A DNA stretch of 64,000 nt, taken from NCBI RefSeq assembly GCF_003640665.1, contig NZ_QQXL01000001.1, forward strand, positions 434,001 to 498,000, read 5' to 3'. A model generated the notes under the pieces. That model ran no database searches. It saw only the letters and a list, made by a program, of their open reading frames with translations, and was not told where the DNA came from. The DNA comes from Galactobacter caseinivorans (GTDB lineage: Bacteria > Actinomycetota > Actinomycetes > Actinomycetales > Micrococcaceae). Both the position numbers and the translations under genes were made by a program. Shown here one piece after another: positions 26,552-35,461 of this stretch; the first letter of the stretch is position 1; each line of letters opens with the position of its first letter.

Positions 26552-28366
26552 ATGCCGCAGCAGAACGCGACGACCCGCCCACCGCTCTCGGTGCGGCGCA
26601 TGCGCTTCACGCTCTTCGCCGTGCTCGCCGTACTGGTGCTGCTCGGCGCGCGGCTGGTCTGGGTGCAGGGCATTGACCCCACGGACGCGGCGGCCGTGGC
26701 CACCAAGAACCGCAGCAGCGGCGACGTGGCGATCCCGGCTAAGCGCGGGCAGATCATCGACGCGGACGGCAACGTCCTGGCCACCTCCACCATCCGCTAC
26801 GACCTGGTGGTGGACCAGCGACAGGTCAAGGACACCTTCCGTCGCAAGGACGCCGCGACCGGCAAGATCGTGAGTCTGAAGACAGAGGACGGCGTGAAGG
26901 AGCTGGCCCAGGTCCTTGGTCTGGACCCCCAGGCCGTGCACACCGCTTTCTTTGGCAAGGAGGGGGCCAAGAAAAAGGGCTACTCCGTCATCACCAAAAA
27001 CATCACCCCAGAGGCCAATGACAAGGCGCGAGAGATTGGCCTGACGTGGCTGACCTCGGAGGAGACCACCCAGCGCAGCTACCCCAGTGGCAAGCTCGCT
27101 GGCCCGGTGCTTGGCTTCATCGACGCCAAGGGCAAGGGTGCCGAGGGCCTGGAGCTCTCCCAGAATGAGAAGCTCACGGGCAAGAACGGCTCCATGACCT
27201 ATGAGCGCGGCGCGGACGGCGTGCGCATCCCCAACGCCCCCGTGACAGAGGAACCGGCCGTGGACGGGCAGAGCGTGAAGCTCACCCTGGATTCTGACAT
27301 CCAGTATGTGGCGCAGAACGCGGTCATGGCCAAGCAGAAGCAGTTCAAGGCCAAGTGGGTCAACGCTGTGGTGATGGATGCGAAGACCGGCAAGCTGCTG
27401 GCGCTGGCGGACTCCACCTCCATGGATCCCAACAACCCGGGCGCCACGGATGCCGAGTACCGCACCTCCACCACCGTGACGCAGGCCTTTGAGCCGGGCT
27501 CCACGGGCAAGATTCCCACCTTCGCGGCGGCGCTGGATCAGGGCGTGGTGACCCCGGAGAGCCAGTTCAAGGTGCCCAACGCGTTCAAGATCGACAACGA
27601 GACCATCAACGACTCGCTCAAGCACTCCACCTATGACATGACGGCGGCCGGCGTGTTTGCCCGCTCCTACAACACCGGCACCGTGCAGGTGGGTGACAAG
27701 ATCAGCGACTCCTCCCGCTATGACTTCATGTCCAAGCTTGGCCTGGGCAAGAAGATCGATGTGGGCCTGCCCGGCGCAAGCCCTGGCATCCTGGCCAAGC
27801 CGGATGACTGGGAGCGCCGCCAGCGCCTGACCACCATGTTTGGCCAGGGTTACACGCAGACCGCGATCCACACGGCCTCCATCCTGCAGGCCATCGCGAA
27901 CAAGGGCGTGCAGGTGGCCCCCACCCTGATCGACGCGTACGTGGATGCAGACGGAACGGAGCACCCGGTGGAGGCGGCCAAGACGCAGCGGGTGGTCTCA
28001 GAGAAGACCTCAAGCGAGATGCGCCGCATGATGGAGACCGTCGTCACTGCCGGCACCTCAACGAAGATGGCCATTAACGGCTACCGTGTTGGTGGTAAAT
28101 CCGGTACCGCGCAGGCCCAGGGCGAGGACGGCAAGTTTGACCAGCACACCAACTCCTTTGCGGGCATGGTGCCGGTGGAGGATCCGCGCTACCTGGTGGT
28201 CGTGACCATGCAGCACCCCAAGGGCTACTGGAGGGACTGGAGCGTGGGTGACACCTTCACCACCATCATGTCCTCCGTGCTCTCGAAGTACTCGGTGGCC
28301 CCGGATACCACCAAGCCCAACCCCTACAAGGCGTTTGTTGGCGAACGCCAGAAATACGCATGGTGA
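26552..28366 (+). CDS. ftsI: Septal peptidoglycan transpeptidase FtsI (class B PBP)
   Basis: 604 residues. It has an N-terminal membrane anchor (LFAVLAVLVLLGARLVWV), the PBP dimer region (RGQIIDADGNVLA), and the penicillin-binding transpeptidase domain with S-x-x-K (EPGSTGKIP, Ser about 316), S-x-N (ARSYNTGT, about 371) and K-S-G (GGKSGTAQA, about 515). It cross-links septal peptidoglycan together with FtsW. Class A glycosyltransferase motifs are absent. It lies between the ftsL-like gene and murE with only 4 bases to the murE start, as in other actinobacterial dcw clusters. Confidence 0.96.
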   Translation: MPQQNATTRPPLSVRRMRFTLFAVLAVLVLLGARLVWVQGIDPTDAAAVATKNRSSGDVAIPAKRGQIIDADGNVLATSTIRYDLVVDQRQVKDTFRRKDAATGKIVSLKTEDGVKELAQVLGLDPQAVHTAFFGKEGAKKKGYSVITKNITPEANDKAREIGLTWLTSEETTQRSYPSGKLAGPVLGFIDAKGKGAEGLELSQNEKLTGKNGSMTYERGADGVRIPNAPVTEEPAVDGQSVKLTLDSDIQYVAQNAVMAKQKQFKAKWVNAVVMDAKTGKLLALADSTSMDPNNPGATDAEYRTSTTVTQAFEPGSTGKIPTFAAALDQGVVTPESQFKVPNAFKIDNETINDSLKHSTYDMTAAGVFARSYNTGTVQVGDKISDSSRYDFMSKLGLGKKIDVGLPGASPGILAKPDDWERRQRLTTMFGQGYTQTAIHTASILQAIANKGVQVAPTLIDAYVDADGTEHPVEAAKTQRVVSEKTSSEMRRMMETVVTAGTSTKMAINGYRVGGKSGTAQAQGEDGKFDQHTNSFAGMVPVEDPRYLVVVTMQHPKGYWRDWSVGDTFTTIMSSVLSKYSVAPDTTKPNPYKAFVGERQKYAW

Positions 28367-28370
28367 CTCG

Positions 28371-30041
28371 ATGAGCTCGGCCGAGAAGGCGCTGGACCCC
28401 CACGCAAACGTGGGCCAGGCGGAGAAGGCATTTCGCCCGGAGCACGAACCCACCAGGGCCCTCACGGAGCTCACGGGTGTGGCGGGGCGGGGGGCCCACT
28501 GGCTCATGGGCGGCACCCCTGCGGAGGGCATGAGTGCGGTAGCGCTCGACGCCGCTCGGGTCCACGGCGTGTGCCTCGACTCCCGCGCGGTGCAGCCGGG
28601 CGATCTTTACGCGGCGCTGCCGGGGGCTAAGTCCCACGGCGCGCGCTTTGCCAAGGGGGCCCTTGATCGAGGCGCTGCCGCGATCGTGACCGATCCACGC
28701 GGCGTCGAGCAGTTGCGTGAAGCCGACTTGCTCAGCGCGGTCCCCGTGCTGGTGACGCAGGACCCGCGGGCGGTGCTCGGCGCGCTCAGCGCCGCCGTGT
28801 ACCAAAGCCACACGCTGGCGCCGGAGACTTTCGCGGTCACCGGGACCAACGGCAAGACCACCACCACTTATCTGCTGCGATCCCTGCTCAGCGCGCTGGG
28901 ATGCACCACCGGCCTGATCGGCACCATCGAGATCCTGGCGGGGGAGGAGCCCATCCCCTCCGTGCTCACCACCCCTGAGGCGCCGCAGTTGCATGCGCTC
29001 ATGTCTCGCATGGCGCAGGCCGGCGTGAGCAGCGCGGCCATGGAGGTCTCCTCCCACTCGCTGGAGTTCCGGCGCGTGGCCGGGCTGCGTTTTGCCGTGT
29101 CCGGGTTCACCAATCTGACCCAGGATCACCTTGACCTGCACGGGTCCATGGAGGAATACCTGGCCGCGAAGGCCCGGCTGTTCACGCCCGAATACTCCGA
29201 CCGCGCCGTGGTGAGCGTGGACGATCAGTGGGGGCAGGCGCTGGCAGTGACCTCCGCCGACCTCGGCGTGCCCACCGCCACCCTGCTCACGCGCCCGGCA
29301 CGCGCCGGTGAGAGCGCCGACTGGATGGTCACGGACGTGAGCCGCGTTGGCCTGGGGCACCGCTTTGGCGTGCGCCACCGCGACGGACGCTCGCTGATGG
29401 CAGGCACGGAGCTTCCCGGAGCCTTTAACGTCTCCAATGCCGCGCTGGCGTTGGTCATGCTGCTGGAGGGCGGCGTGTCTCTTGAGACGCTGCAGGCGGC
29501 GCTGGACTCTGAGGACGCACCGCTGACCCCGTCCGTTCCCGGCCGCATGCAGGTGGTGCACACCCACCCCACGGCGATCGTGGATTTTGCCCACAATCCT
29601 GACGCCCTGGTGCGCGCGTTGGAGAGCGTGCGCACGGATCAGGGCCGCGTCATTGTGGTCTTTGGCGCCACTGGAGAGCGAGACACCTCAAAGCGACCCA
29701 TCATGGGTGAGCTGGCAGCGCGCCACTCAGACGTGGTGATTGTCACCGATGACGACCCACACGGTGAAGAGCCGGGCGGGATCCGCGCCCAGGTCATGCA
29801 GGGCGCCCGCGACGCGGCCGTGCCAGGCGTGGAGCTGTTGGAGGTGGCCCCGCGCGCGGACGCGATCGCCGCGGCGGCGCGGATGGCGGGGGAGCATGAC
29901 GTGATCCTGGTGGCAGGGCGCGGGCATGAGGTGTGGCAGGAGGTCAAAGGGGTCAACCTGGCCCTTGATGACCGCGAGGAACTGCGCCGGGCCTTCGGCA
30001 ACGGTGTCAGCGATTCATCAAGCAGGATCGACACGGAGTAA
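28371..30041 (+). CDS. murE: UDP-MurNAc-tripeptide synthetase MurE
   Basis: 556 residues from ATG at 28371, 4 bases after ftsI. It adds the third amino acid of the stem peptide in the cytosol. The ATP site is AVTGTNGKTTTTYLL (about residues 157-171), then MEVSSHSLEFRRVAG, FTNLTQDHLDLHGSMEEY, and the C-terminal VIVTDDDPHGEEPGGIRAQV. In DAP-adding enzymes the last motif reads D-N-P-R, with Arg binding the DAP carboxylate. Here it is D-D-P-H, so the substrate is probably not meso-DAP; L-Lys is the likely choice in this lineage. The N-terminal 60 residues are longer than usual and low in conservation. The generic name is safer than a substrate-specific one. Confidence 0.93.
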   Translation: MSSAEKALDPHANVGQAEKAFRPEHEPTRALTELTGVAGRGAHWLMGGTPAEGMSAVALDAARVHGVCLDSRAVQPGDLYAALPGAKSHGARFAKGALDRGAAAIVTDPRGVEQLREADLLSAVPVLVTQDPRAVLGALSAAVYQSHTLAPETFAVTGTNGKTTTTYLLRSLLSALGCTTGLIGTIEILAGEEPIPSVLTTPEAPQLHALMSRMAQAGVSSAAMEVSSHSLEFRRVAGLRFAVSGFTNLTQDHLDLHGSMEEYLAAKARLFTPEYSDRAVVSVDDQWGQALAVTSADLGVPTATLLTRPARAGESADWMVTDVSRVGLGHRFGVRHRDGRSLMAGTELPGAFNVSNAALALVMLLEGGVSLETLQAALDSEDAPLTPSVPGRMQVVHTHPTAIVDFAHNPDALVRALESVRTDQGRVIVVFGATGERDTSKRPIMGELAARHSDVVIVTDDDPHGEEPGGIRAQVMQGARDAAVPGVELLEVAPRADAIAAAARMAGEHDVILVAGRGHEVWQEVKGVNLALDDREELRRAFGNGVSDSSSRIDTE

Positions 30042-30054
30042 ACTCGGACCAGTC

Positions 30055-31530
30055 ATGATCACTCTCACGACGGCCGAGATCGCCGCCCTCACCGGTGGCC
30101 GCCTCTCAACGACGGCCGACCCAGACACCGCCATCACTTCGGTGACCACCGACTCCCGCGCCGTGCAGCCGGGCGCCCTTTTTGTGGCCAAGCCCGGTGA
30201 ACACTCGGACGGGCACCTCTTTATTAGTGGCGCCCTTGCCTCCGGGGCAACGCTGATCCTGGCCGAGCGGGAGACCGCGTCAGAGGATGGCCGGGTGGAC
30301 CCGGCTGTACTTGTTCCCGACGTGGTGGCGGCGCTCGGCGCCCTGGCCCACCATGTGGTGGCCCGCGTGCGAGAGGCGGGCGGCCTGAGGGTCGTGGGCA
30401 TCACCGGCTCCGCAGGCAAGACCACCACCAAGGACCTGCTGGCGGCGATCTTGGAGACCCAGGGCCCCACGGTCAAGCCGTTTAACTCTTACAACGGGGA
30501 GATTGGCCTGCCGCTCACCGTCTTTGAGATGACGGAGGACACCGAGTTTTTGGTGGCAGAGATGGGCGCCACGCACGTGGGCAACATCGACTACCTCGCA
30601 CGCATGGTGGAGCCGGAGGTGGGTGCCGTCCTCATGGTCGGAACCGCCCACGTTGGCGAGTTTGGCGGCGTGGAGAACATCGTGCTCACCAAGGGCGAGC
30701 TAGTAGAGGCCCTTCCTAGCACCGGCACCGCCGTGCTCAACGCGGACGACGCCCAGGTCTGGGGCATGCGCCCGCGCACCGAGGCCGCCGTGCTCGCCTT
30801 TGGCGAGGGCCAGGCCGCCGCAGACGGCGTGCGCGCCACTGACGTCTCGGTGGATACCGACGGCCATCCGCGCCTGACCCTGAACTTTCCCGGCACCGAG
30901 AACGCAGCAGACGGTGCCAGCTTCCCCATCGTCTCCGGCCTGATCGGCCGCCACCACGTGGGGAACGTGCTGGCCGCCGCGGCCTCGGCCTTTGCGCTCG
31001 GTGTGGCCCCCGCCGCCATTGCCGCCGCACTGGGCGGTCTGGGACCCACCTCGCGCTTCCGCATGGAACGCAGCGAGCGTGCGGACGGCGTGAGCGTCAT
31101 CAACGACGCCTACAACGCCAACCCCGAATCCATGATGGCCGCGCTGCAGACGCTGGCGGCCCTTGGCCGCCCGGACCAGGACGGCCAGGCGCGCCGCACC
31201 TGGGCAGTGCTTGGCGAGATGCTGGAGCTGGGCGAGGACCGCATTCACGAACACGACCGCCTGGGGCGGCTCGTGGTGCGGATGAACATCTCCCAGACGC
31301 TGGTGGTGGGTCAGGGTGCCAAGCCCGCCTACAACGCCGCCGTCATGGAGGGTTCCTGGGGGGACGAGGCCAAGTTCGTCGAGACCCTTGACCAGGCCTT
31401 CGAGGATCTCCAGGAGCGCCTGCAGCCCGGGGATATTGTCCTCTTTAAGTCTTCCAATGGCTCCGGCCTGCGGCTCCTGGGCGAGCGCGTTGCGCACGCC
31501 CTTGACACCAACCACACCGAGGAGGCCTGA
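30055..31530 (+). CDS. murF: UDP-MurNAc-tripeptide--D-Ala-D-Ala ligase MurF
   Basis: 491 residues from ATG at 30055. It adds D-Ala-D-Ala to complete the UDP-MurNAc pentapeptide. The N-terminal substrate domain (SVTTDSRAVQPGALFVAKPG) precedes the ATP site VVGITGSAGKTTTKDLL (about residues 113-129), then FNSYNGEIGLPLTV, AEMGATHVGNIDYL and VINDAYNANPESMMAAL. It starts 13 bases after murE and ends one base before the mraY start. Mur ligase pattern and length are typical. Confidence 0.97.
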   Translation: MITLTTAEIAALTGGRLSTTADPDTAITSVTTDSRAVQPGALFVAKPGEHSDGHLFISGALASGATLILAERETASEDGRVDPAVLVPDVVAALGALAHHVVARVREAGGLRVVGITGSAGKTTTKDLLAAILETQGPTVKPFNSYNGEIGLPLTVFEMTEDTEFLVAEMGATHVGNIDYLARMVEPEVGAVLMVGTAHVGEFGGVENIVLTKGELVEALPSTGTAVLNADDAQVWGMRPRTEAAVLAFGEGQAAADGVRATDVSVDTDGHPRLTLNFPGTENAADGASFPIVSGLIGRHHVGNVLAAAASAFALGVAPAAIAAALGGLGPTSRFRMERSERADGVSVINDAYNANPESMMAALQTLAALGRPDQDGQARRTWAVLGEMLELGEDRIHEHDRLGRLVVRMNISQTLVVGQGAKPAYNAAVMEGSWGDEAKFVETLDQAFEDLQERLQPGDIVLFKSSNGSGLRLLGERVAHALDTNHTEEA

Positions 31531-31531
31531 C

Positions 31532-32641
31532 ATGCTTGCCCTCGTTCTGGGTGGCGTCTTTGCCCTGGTGCTCTCCTTCGCGGGAACGCCGCTCTTTATC
31601 AAGCTGCTCGTCAAGCGCGGCTACGGCCAGTTTGTGCGTGAGGACGGCCCGGAATCACACAAGTCCAAGCGTGGCACTCCCACCATGGGCGGGCTGGTTT
31701 TTGTGCTTGCCGTGGTGCTGGCCTACTTCCTGACTCACCTGGTCATGGGGCTCACGCGGGAATCTAGCCCCGGCGTCACCGCCTCAGGCCTGCTCGCGCT
31801 CTTTTTGATGTGCGGCATGGCCCTGATCGGCTTCCTGGATGACTACGCCAAGATCTCCAAGGAACGCTCGCTTGGTCTGACCCCCTGGCAAAAAATCGTG
31901 GGGCAGGCGGTCATTGGCACGACCTTTGCGCTGCTGGCCCTGAACTTCCCAGACGCCCACGGGCGTACCCCAGCGTCCCTGTTCATCTCCGGCGCACGGG
32001 ACATCGAGTGGCTCAACCTGGCCTTCCTCGGCCCCGCCATCGGCGTGGTGCTCTTCGTCATCTGGGCCAACGTCATCACGACCGCCACCACCAATGGCGT
32101 CAACCTGACGGACGGGCTGGATGGCCTGGCGACCGGCATCTCCATTGCCGTGTTCTCCGCCTACGGCCTGATCGGCATCTGGCAGAACTCCCAGGCCTGC
32201 GGCGCCGTGCGCGGCGTGGAGGGCGCCTGCTACGAGGTCCGCGATCCGCTGGACCTTGCACTCCTGGCCATCATCCTGGTCGGCGCCCTCATCGGCTTCC
32301 TGTGGTGGAACACCAAGCCGGCCAAGATCTTCATGGGTGACACCGGCTCGCTGGCGCTTGGCGGCGCCGTGGCTGCGTTCGCGATCCTGGGCCGCACCGA
32401 GCTGTTGCTGATCATCATCGCCGGCATGTTTGTCCTGATCTCCCTTTCGGTGATCATCCAGGTGGGGTATTTCAAGCTTTCCGGCGGCAAGCGCGTCTTC
32501 CTCATGGCGCCGCTCCAGCACCACTTTGAACTCAAGGGCTGGGAGGAGACCACGGTGGTGGTCCGCTTCTGGATCCTGGGTGGCCTCTTTGTGGTGGCCG
32601 GCCTCTGCCTCTTCTACCTCGATTGGTTGGTCCGCGCGTGA
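31532..32641 (+). CDS. mraY: Phospho-MurNAc-pentapeptide transferase MraY
   Basis: 369 residues, about ten hydrophobic helices. It transfers phospho-MurNAc-pentapeptide from UDP to undecaprenyl phosphate, giving lipid I at the inner membrane face. Hallmarks are HKSKRGTPTMGGL near residue 45, the Asp motif GFLDDYAKISKERSLGL, NLTDGLDGLATG, and the loop FMGDTGSLALGG, followed by HHFELKGWEE. All catalytic aspartates expected are present. ATG follows the murF stop by one base, and the stop overlaps the murD GTG (GTGA). Confidence 0.97.
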   Translation: MLALVLGGVFALVLSFAGTPLFIKLLVKRGYGQFVREDGPESHKSKRGTPTMGGLVFVLAVVLAYFLTHLVMGLTRESSPGVTASGLLALFLMCGMALIGFLDDYAKISKERSLGLTPWQKIVGQAVIGTTFALLALNFPDAHGRTPASLFISGARDIEWLNLAFLGPAIGVVLFVIWANVITTATTNGVNLTDGLDGLATGISIAVFSAYGLIGIWQNSQACGAVRGVEGACYEVRDPLDLALLAIILVGALIGFLWWNTKPAKIFMGDTGSLALGGAVAAFAILGRTELLLIIIAGMFVLISLSVIIQVGYFKLSGGKRVFLMAPLQHHFELKGWEETTVVVRFWILGGLFVVAGLCLFYLDWLVRA

Positions 32642-34170
32642 GCCGCGATCTCTCTGTCCTGACGCGCTGGGAATCCGATTGGCGGGAGCTGCGCGTGGTG
32701 GTGGCAGGCCTTGGCCTGTCCGGATTTGCCGCCGCAGACACGCTCATTGAGCTGGGCGCCACGGTCGTGGTGGTGGATGGCACGCGCAGCGAGGAGTATC
32801 TGCGCCGGGCGGAGACGCTGAAGATTGTGGGCGCCCACGATGTGCGCTTGGGTGCCGAGCACACACAGACCCTGCCCGACGTCGTGGGGGAGCGCCCCGA
32901 TGTCCTGGTGGTGTCCCCGGGGTGGCGGCCTACACAGGCCCTGCTGGCGCAGGCGGCACAAGAGAACATTGCGATCTGGAGCGAGATCGAACTGGCGTGG
33001 CGCGTCCGAGAGCGCGAGGGGCGCCCCACCGCGCAGTGGCTCTGCATCACGGGAACCAACGGTAAGACCACCACGGTCACCATGACTGCCGAGATCCTGC
33101 GCCGCGCCGGGCTGCGCGCCGTGGCGTGCGGCAACGTGGGCACCCCGGTCCTCGACGTGGTCAGGGACCCCATCGGCTTTGACGTGCTGGCGGTGGAGCT
33201 CTCTAGCTTCCAGTTGGAGTTCACGCACTCGATTGAGCCGCTGGCCTCCGTGGTGCTGAACCTGGCCGAGGACCATGTGGATTGGCACGGCTCCTTTGAG
33301 GCGTACGCCGCCGCGAAGGCCAAGATCTACGAACGCACCCACGTCGCCGCGATCTTTAACGCGCAGGACCAAGCCACCCTTGCCATGGTGGAGGACGCGG
33401 ACGTGACAGAGGGCTGCCGCGCCATTGGCTTCACCACCGGCGTGCCCGGACTCTCCATGCTCGGTGTGGTGGAGGACCTGCTGGTGGACCGCGCCTTCAT
33501 CGAGGAACGCAAGACCTCCGCGGCGGAGCTGGCCTCGCTGGCTGACCTGGGCGACCCGGCGCCGCACCACACCGTCGCCAACGCCCTGGCAGCTGCGGCC
33601 CTGACGCGCGCCGTCGGCGTTCCCTCCGCGGCCGTCCGCGAGGGGCTCACGCAGTATGACCGGGGCGAGCACCGCATTCAGGTCGTGGCGCAGCGGGACG
33701 GGGTGACCTGGATCAACGACTCCAAGGCCACCAACCCCCACGCCGCGGATGCCTCACTCTCCGCCTTCCCACATGTGGTCTGGATCGCAGGCGGGCTGGC
33801 CAAGGGCGTGGAGTACGACGAGCTGGTCAAGCGCCACGCCCATCACCTGCGCTCGGTGGTGCTCATCGGCACTGACGACGAGGCGCTGAGCGGTGCCCTG
33901 AGCCGACACGCCCCGGACGTCCCGGTCTTGACCACACGGGTGGGAGACCATGGAAGTTCCGAGCCCGTGGACAAACAGCTCCTGGGCGCGGAGGTCATGG
34001 CCCAAGCGGTCGCGGCCGCGGCCGCTGCGGCACAAGCCGGTGACACCGTGCTCATGGCCCCGGCCTCGGCTTCCATGGATCAGTTTGTCTCCTATGCCCA
34101 TCGCGGCACCGCCTTCGCGGAGGCCGTGCTGGCACGCTTGGGGCTGGACGCAGAGGCAGAGCAAGACTGA
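32638..34170 (+). CDS. murD: UDP-MurNAc-L-alanine--D-glutamate ligase MurD
   Basis: 510 residues from a GTG that overlaps the mraY stop (GTGA). It adds D-Glu to UDP-MurNAc-L-Ala. The Rossmann-like N-domain (VVVAGLGLSGFAAADTL) precedes the ATP site ITGTNGKTTTVTM (about residues 137-149), then AVELSSFQLEF, LNLAEDHVDWHGSFEAY, the ligand site INDSKATNPHA and IAGGLAKGVEYDEL. All Mur ligase motifs are intact. The unusual C-terminal acidic tail (LGLDAEAEQD) is short. ftsW begins 37 bases later. Confidence 0.97.
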   Translation: MSRDLSVLTRWESDWRELRVVVAGLGLSGFAAADTLIELGATVVVVDGTRSEEYLRRAETLKIVGAHDVRLGAEHTQTLPDVVGERPDVLVVSPGWRPTQALLAQAAQENIAIWSEIELAWRVREREGRPTAQWLCITGTNGKTTTVTMTAEILRRAGLRAVACGNVGTPVLDVVRDPIGFDVLAVELSSFQLEFTHSIEPLASVVLNLAEDHVDWHGSFEAYAAAKAKIYERTHVAAIFNAQDQATLAMVEDADVTEGCRAIGFTTGVPGLSMLGVVEDLLVDRAFIEERKTSAAELASLADLGDPAPHHTVANALAAAALTRAVGVPSAAVREGLTQYDRGEHRIQVVAQRDGVTWINDSKATNPHAADASLSAFPHVVWIAGGLAKGVEYDELVKRHAHHLRSVVLIGTDDEALSGALSRHAPDVPVLTTRVGDHGSSEPVDKQLLGAEVMAQAVAAAAAAAQAGDTVLMAPASASMDQFVSYAHRGTAFAEAVLARLGLDAEAEQD

Positions 34171-34207
34171 CGCGGCTGGTGTCGCGCGAGGACACGAGGA
34201 GTCAGGC

Positions 34208-35461
34208 GTGGCACGCAAGAACATCCCCACGGATCAGCATGCTCCACAGGGCCGGGACAAGCGCGGCTTCCTGAAGCGGCAGTGGGACCGGGTGGAGTCA
34301 ACGGACGCCGCCGGGGTGCGCACCGCGTACTACCTGATCATCATCTGCACCGTCATCCTGACCTGCATCGGCATGGTCATGGTGCTCTCCAGCTCCGCGG
34401 TGGAGTACGTGAGCAAGGATCGCGATCCCTTCTCCCTTTTTTCCAAGCAGGCCATGTTTGGGCTGGCGGGACTCGTGGCGATGTTTGCCATCGCTGCGCT
34501 GCCCATGCGCTTCTTGAAGCGGCTTGCCTGGCCGGTCTTCTTTGGTGCCGTGGCGCTGCTTGGCCTGGTGCTGATCATCGGTAAGGAGGTGCTGGGTAAC
34601 AAGAACTGGATCGAGTTGGGTCCGTTCTCCGTCCAGCCCTCCGAGTTCGCCAAGTTCGCCATCATCCTGTGGGGCGCCACGGTGCTTGCGCACAAGAGCC
34701 GGCTGCTCAGGGACTGGCGCCACGCGCTGGTCCCCGTGCTGTTCCCGGGCGGCCTCGCCGTGGTGGGGCTGGTCATGCTTGGCCATGATCTCGGTACCGC
34801 GATGGTGTTGCTGCTGGTGCTCTTTGTGCTGCTGTGGACCAGCGGGGCGCCCAAGATCATCTTTGTGCTGACCCTGGTGTTGAGCCTGGTGGGCGTGATC
34901 GCCATGACCATCTTGAGCCCCAACCGCATGGGCCGCATCACCAGCTGGCTCGGCCTGAACGGTGACGACTCCTCGGGGCTGGGCCTGCAGGCGCTGCAGG
35001 GACGCTATGCCTTGGCCTCCGGCGGCTGGTTTGGGGTGGGCCTTGGCCAGTCTCGCTCGAAGTGGAGTTACATTCCCGAGGCTCAGAATGACTTTATTCT
35101 CTCCATCATTGGTGAGGAGCTTGGCCTGGTAGGCACCCTCGCCATCGTGGTGCTCTTCGTGATCCTTGCCGTGAGCATGTACCGCATTGCCCACCGCAGC
35201 CGGAATCTCTTTGTGCGGGTCGCCACCAGCGGCGTGATTGCCTGGCTCGTGGGACAGGCGTTTATCAACATGGGCATGGTGACCGGCATGCTGCCCGTCA
35301 TCGGTGTCCCGCTACCCTTCATCTCCTATGGTGGATCCGCCCTGCTTGCCGCACTGTGTGGCGTGGGGCTGGTCTTGAACTTTGCGCGCGATCAGATCCG
35401 TCACGGTCTGCCTGCCTCGGAAGAGGACGTGGCTGCCGGGGCGCAGGAAAGGAAAGCATGA
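34208..35461 (+). CDS. ftsW: Peptidoglycan glycosyltransferase FtsW (SEDS family)
   Basis: 417 residues from GTG at 34208. It polymerises lipid II at the septum with FtsI. A basic N-terminus of about 40 residues is followed by about ten membrane helices. SEDS motifs: IELGPFSVQPSEFAKFAIIL, LVMLGHDLGTAMVLLL, the extracytoplasmic loop with ASGGWFGVGLGQSRSKWSYI then PEAQNDFILSIIGEELGLVG, and GVPLPFISYGGSALL. The conserved catalytic Asp region (AQNDFI) is intact. The murG ATG overlaps the stop (ATGA). Confidence 0.96.
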   Translation: MARKNIPTDQHAPQGRDKRGFLKRQWDRVESTDAAGVRTAYYLIIICTVILTCIGMVMVLSSSAVEYVSKDRDPFSLFSKQAMFGLAGLVAMFAIAALPMRFLKRLAWPVFFGAVALLGLVLIIGKEVLGNKNWIELGPFSVQPSEFAKFAIILWGATVLAHKSRLLRDWRHALVPVLFPGGLAVVGLVMLGHDLGTAMVLLLVLFVLLWTSGAPKIIFVLTLVLSLVGVIAMTILSPNRMGRITSWLGLNGDDSSGLGLQALQGRYALASGGWFGVGLGQSRSKWSYIPEAQNDFILSIIGEELGLVGTLAIVVLFVILAVSMYRIAHRSRNLFVRVATSGVIAWLVGQAFINMGMVTGMLPVIGVPLPFISYGGSALLAALCGVGLVLNFARDQIRHGLPASEEDVAAGAQERKA

